Below, piece by piece: positions 63,464 to 64,000 of a stretch of 64,000 nucleotides of DNA. The stretch is from Methyloversatilis thermotolerans (GTDB lineage Bacteria; Pseudomonadota; Gammaproteobacteria; Burkholderiales; Rhodocyclaceae), in assembly GCF_000372885.1 (NCBI RefSeq), contig NZ_KB889967.1:3547430-3611429 (forward strand), written 5' to 3'. Position numbers and translations under genes: made by a program. The notes beneath the pieces were generated by a model. It worked only from the letters and a program-made list of their open reading frames with translations, made no database searches and had not been told where the DNA came from. Positions within the stretch are counted from its first letter, which is position 1. Each line of letters starts with the position of its first letter.

Positions 63464-64000
63464 GTGGTCAGACTGTTCAGTCATTACGTACCCTCCGTCA
63501 CGCTCATGAGACTTGTTGCTGAGGCGGTCCTGCTTCTGATCGCGGGTTTTGGCGCAGCCTGGATCAGTTCCCCGGGCGGCATCGATACGCTGTTGCCTGC
63601 GCTGTTGCCCGCATCCGTGTTCGCCCTGCTGATGACCCTGCTCATGAGCGCGCTCGGGCTCTACCAGCGCGAACAGCCGCGCAATCTGCTGGAACTGGTC
63701 GGTCGCGTGCTGTTCGCCTTCCTGCTTGGCCTGCCGGTCGCCTACCTCGTGTTCCGCCTCCTGCCACAAGGCAGCGTGGCGATGCCGGCCCTGGACGTGT
63801 CCCTCTGTCTCGGCTTCGGCGGCATCCTGCTGCTGCGCGCCGCCTCCTTCGTACAGGCCGATGGTGCCGGCATGTTCGTGCGCCGCATCCTGGTCGTCGG
63901 CACCGGTGCCGAGGCGGCGTCGGTCTGGGCCGCGGTATCGAATTCCGCCAGTTCGACCCACACCATTGTCGGTTTCGTGCCGGTCGCCTCGGACAGCTCG
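63464..64000 (+). CDS. PEP-CTERM system sugar transferase (initiating), 5' part
   Basis: The frame is open from GTG 63464 to the window edge without a stop, giving 179 codons. The protein begins VRLFSHYVPSVTLMRLVAE and has hydrophobic segments near residues 13-30, 40-60 and 75-98. It then enters a Rossmann-like part, VRRILVVGTGAEAASVW, which precedes the missing C-terminal catalytic domain. This is the plan of the TIGR03013-type undecaprenyl-phosphate sugar phosphotransferase, which starts the repeat unit in exosortase loci. AAGGGG 6 bases before GTG supports the start; TTG 63458 is an alternative. Confidence 0.87.
   Translation, partial: MVRLFSHYVPSVTLMRLVAEAVLLLIAGFGAAWISSPGGIDTLLPALLPASVFALLMTLLMSALGLYQREQPRNLLELVGRVLFAFLLGLPVAYLVFRLLPQGSVAMPALDVSLCLGFGGILLLRAASFVQADGAGMFVRRILVVGTGAEAASVWAAVSNSASSTHTIVGFVPVASDSS

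Overview
The window is GC-rich DNA, almost fully coding, with few intergenic gaps and many 4-base start/stop overlaps. It most resembles a Gram-negative betaproteobacterium of the Rhodocyclales/Nitrosomonadales type (Methyloversatilis-, Azoarcus- or Zoogloea-like). The grounds are the groEL ending, a TctDE-like two-component pair, and above all a complete exosortase A (XrtA/EpsH) PEP-CTERM exopolysaccharide locus with a PEP-CTERM substrate behind a sigma-54 promoter. The genus is inference; no 16S rRNA is present.

Layout. (1) 1-3.9 kb: the 3' part of groEL with its terminator, a response regulator/histidine kinase pair, and tRNA-Phe with a near-consensus sigma-70 promoter and a terminator. 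(2) 3.97-15.4 kb: a mixed locus with an exosortase-associated acyltransferase, a LolA-like periplasmic protein, a LolD-like ATPase, an outer-membrane barrel, a GT1 glycosyltransferase, a PEP-CTERM protein, a membrane-bound hexapeptide acyltransferase, a nitroreductase/ThiF pair and two FtsX-type permeases. I read it as a candidate lipid or amino-acid-conjugate synthesis and export system (inference). (3) 15.5-30.4 kb: the XrtA core on the plus strand: export lipoprotein, chain-length determinant, tyrosine autokinase, outer-membrane barrel, AAA ATPase, WecB, deacetylase, FemAB protein, glycosyltransferase, XrtA-EpsI fusion, glycosyltransferase and amidotransferase. (4) 30.4-39.3 kb: the same transcription direction continues with glycosyltransferases, a sulfotransferase, a PaaK-like adenylating enzyme, the exosortase-associated O-glycosylation ligase, and a GtrB-GtrA-membrane-transferase cassette. 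(5) 39.3-57.4 kb: a long minus-strand run of 16 genes read leftwards from a Wzx-like flippase: glycosyltransferases, a WbsX-like protein, a deacetylase, a sulfotransferase and two divergent asparagine-synthetase-like genes. (6) 57.7-64 kb: a secreted TPR protein, a very large VanZ-like/heparinase-like fusion, a membrane-anchored deacetylase-like protein, and the 5' part of the PEP-CTERM-type initiating sugar transferase, cut by the window edge.

Together the genes should build, decorate, polymerise, flip, export and trim an envelope or secreted polysaccharide, and sort PEP-CTERM proteins through XrtA. The initiating transferase at the right edge, the flippase, the chain-length determinant, the autokinase, the export lipoprotein and the outer-membrane barrel supply a Wzx/Wzy-type route. 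The O-ligase and XrtA link glycans and sorted proteins. I saw no insertion sequence, phage gene, CRISPR array or rRNA.
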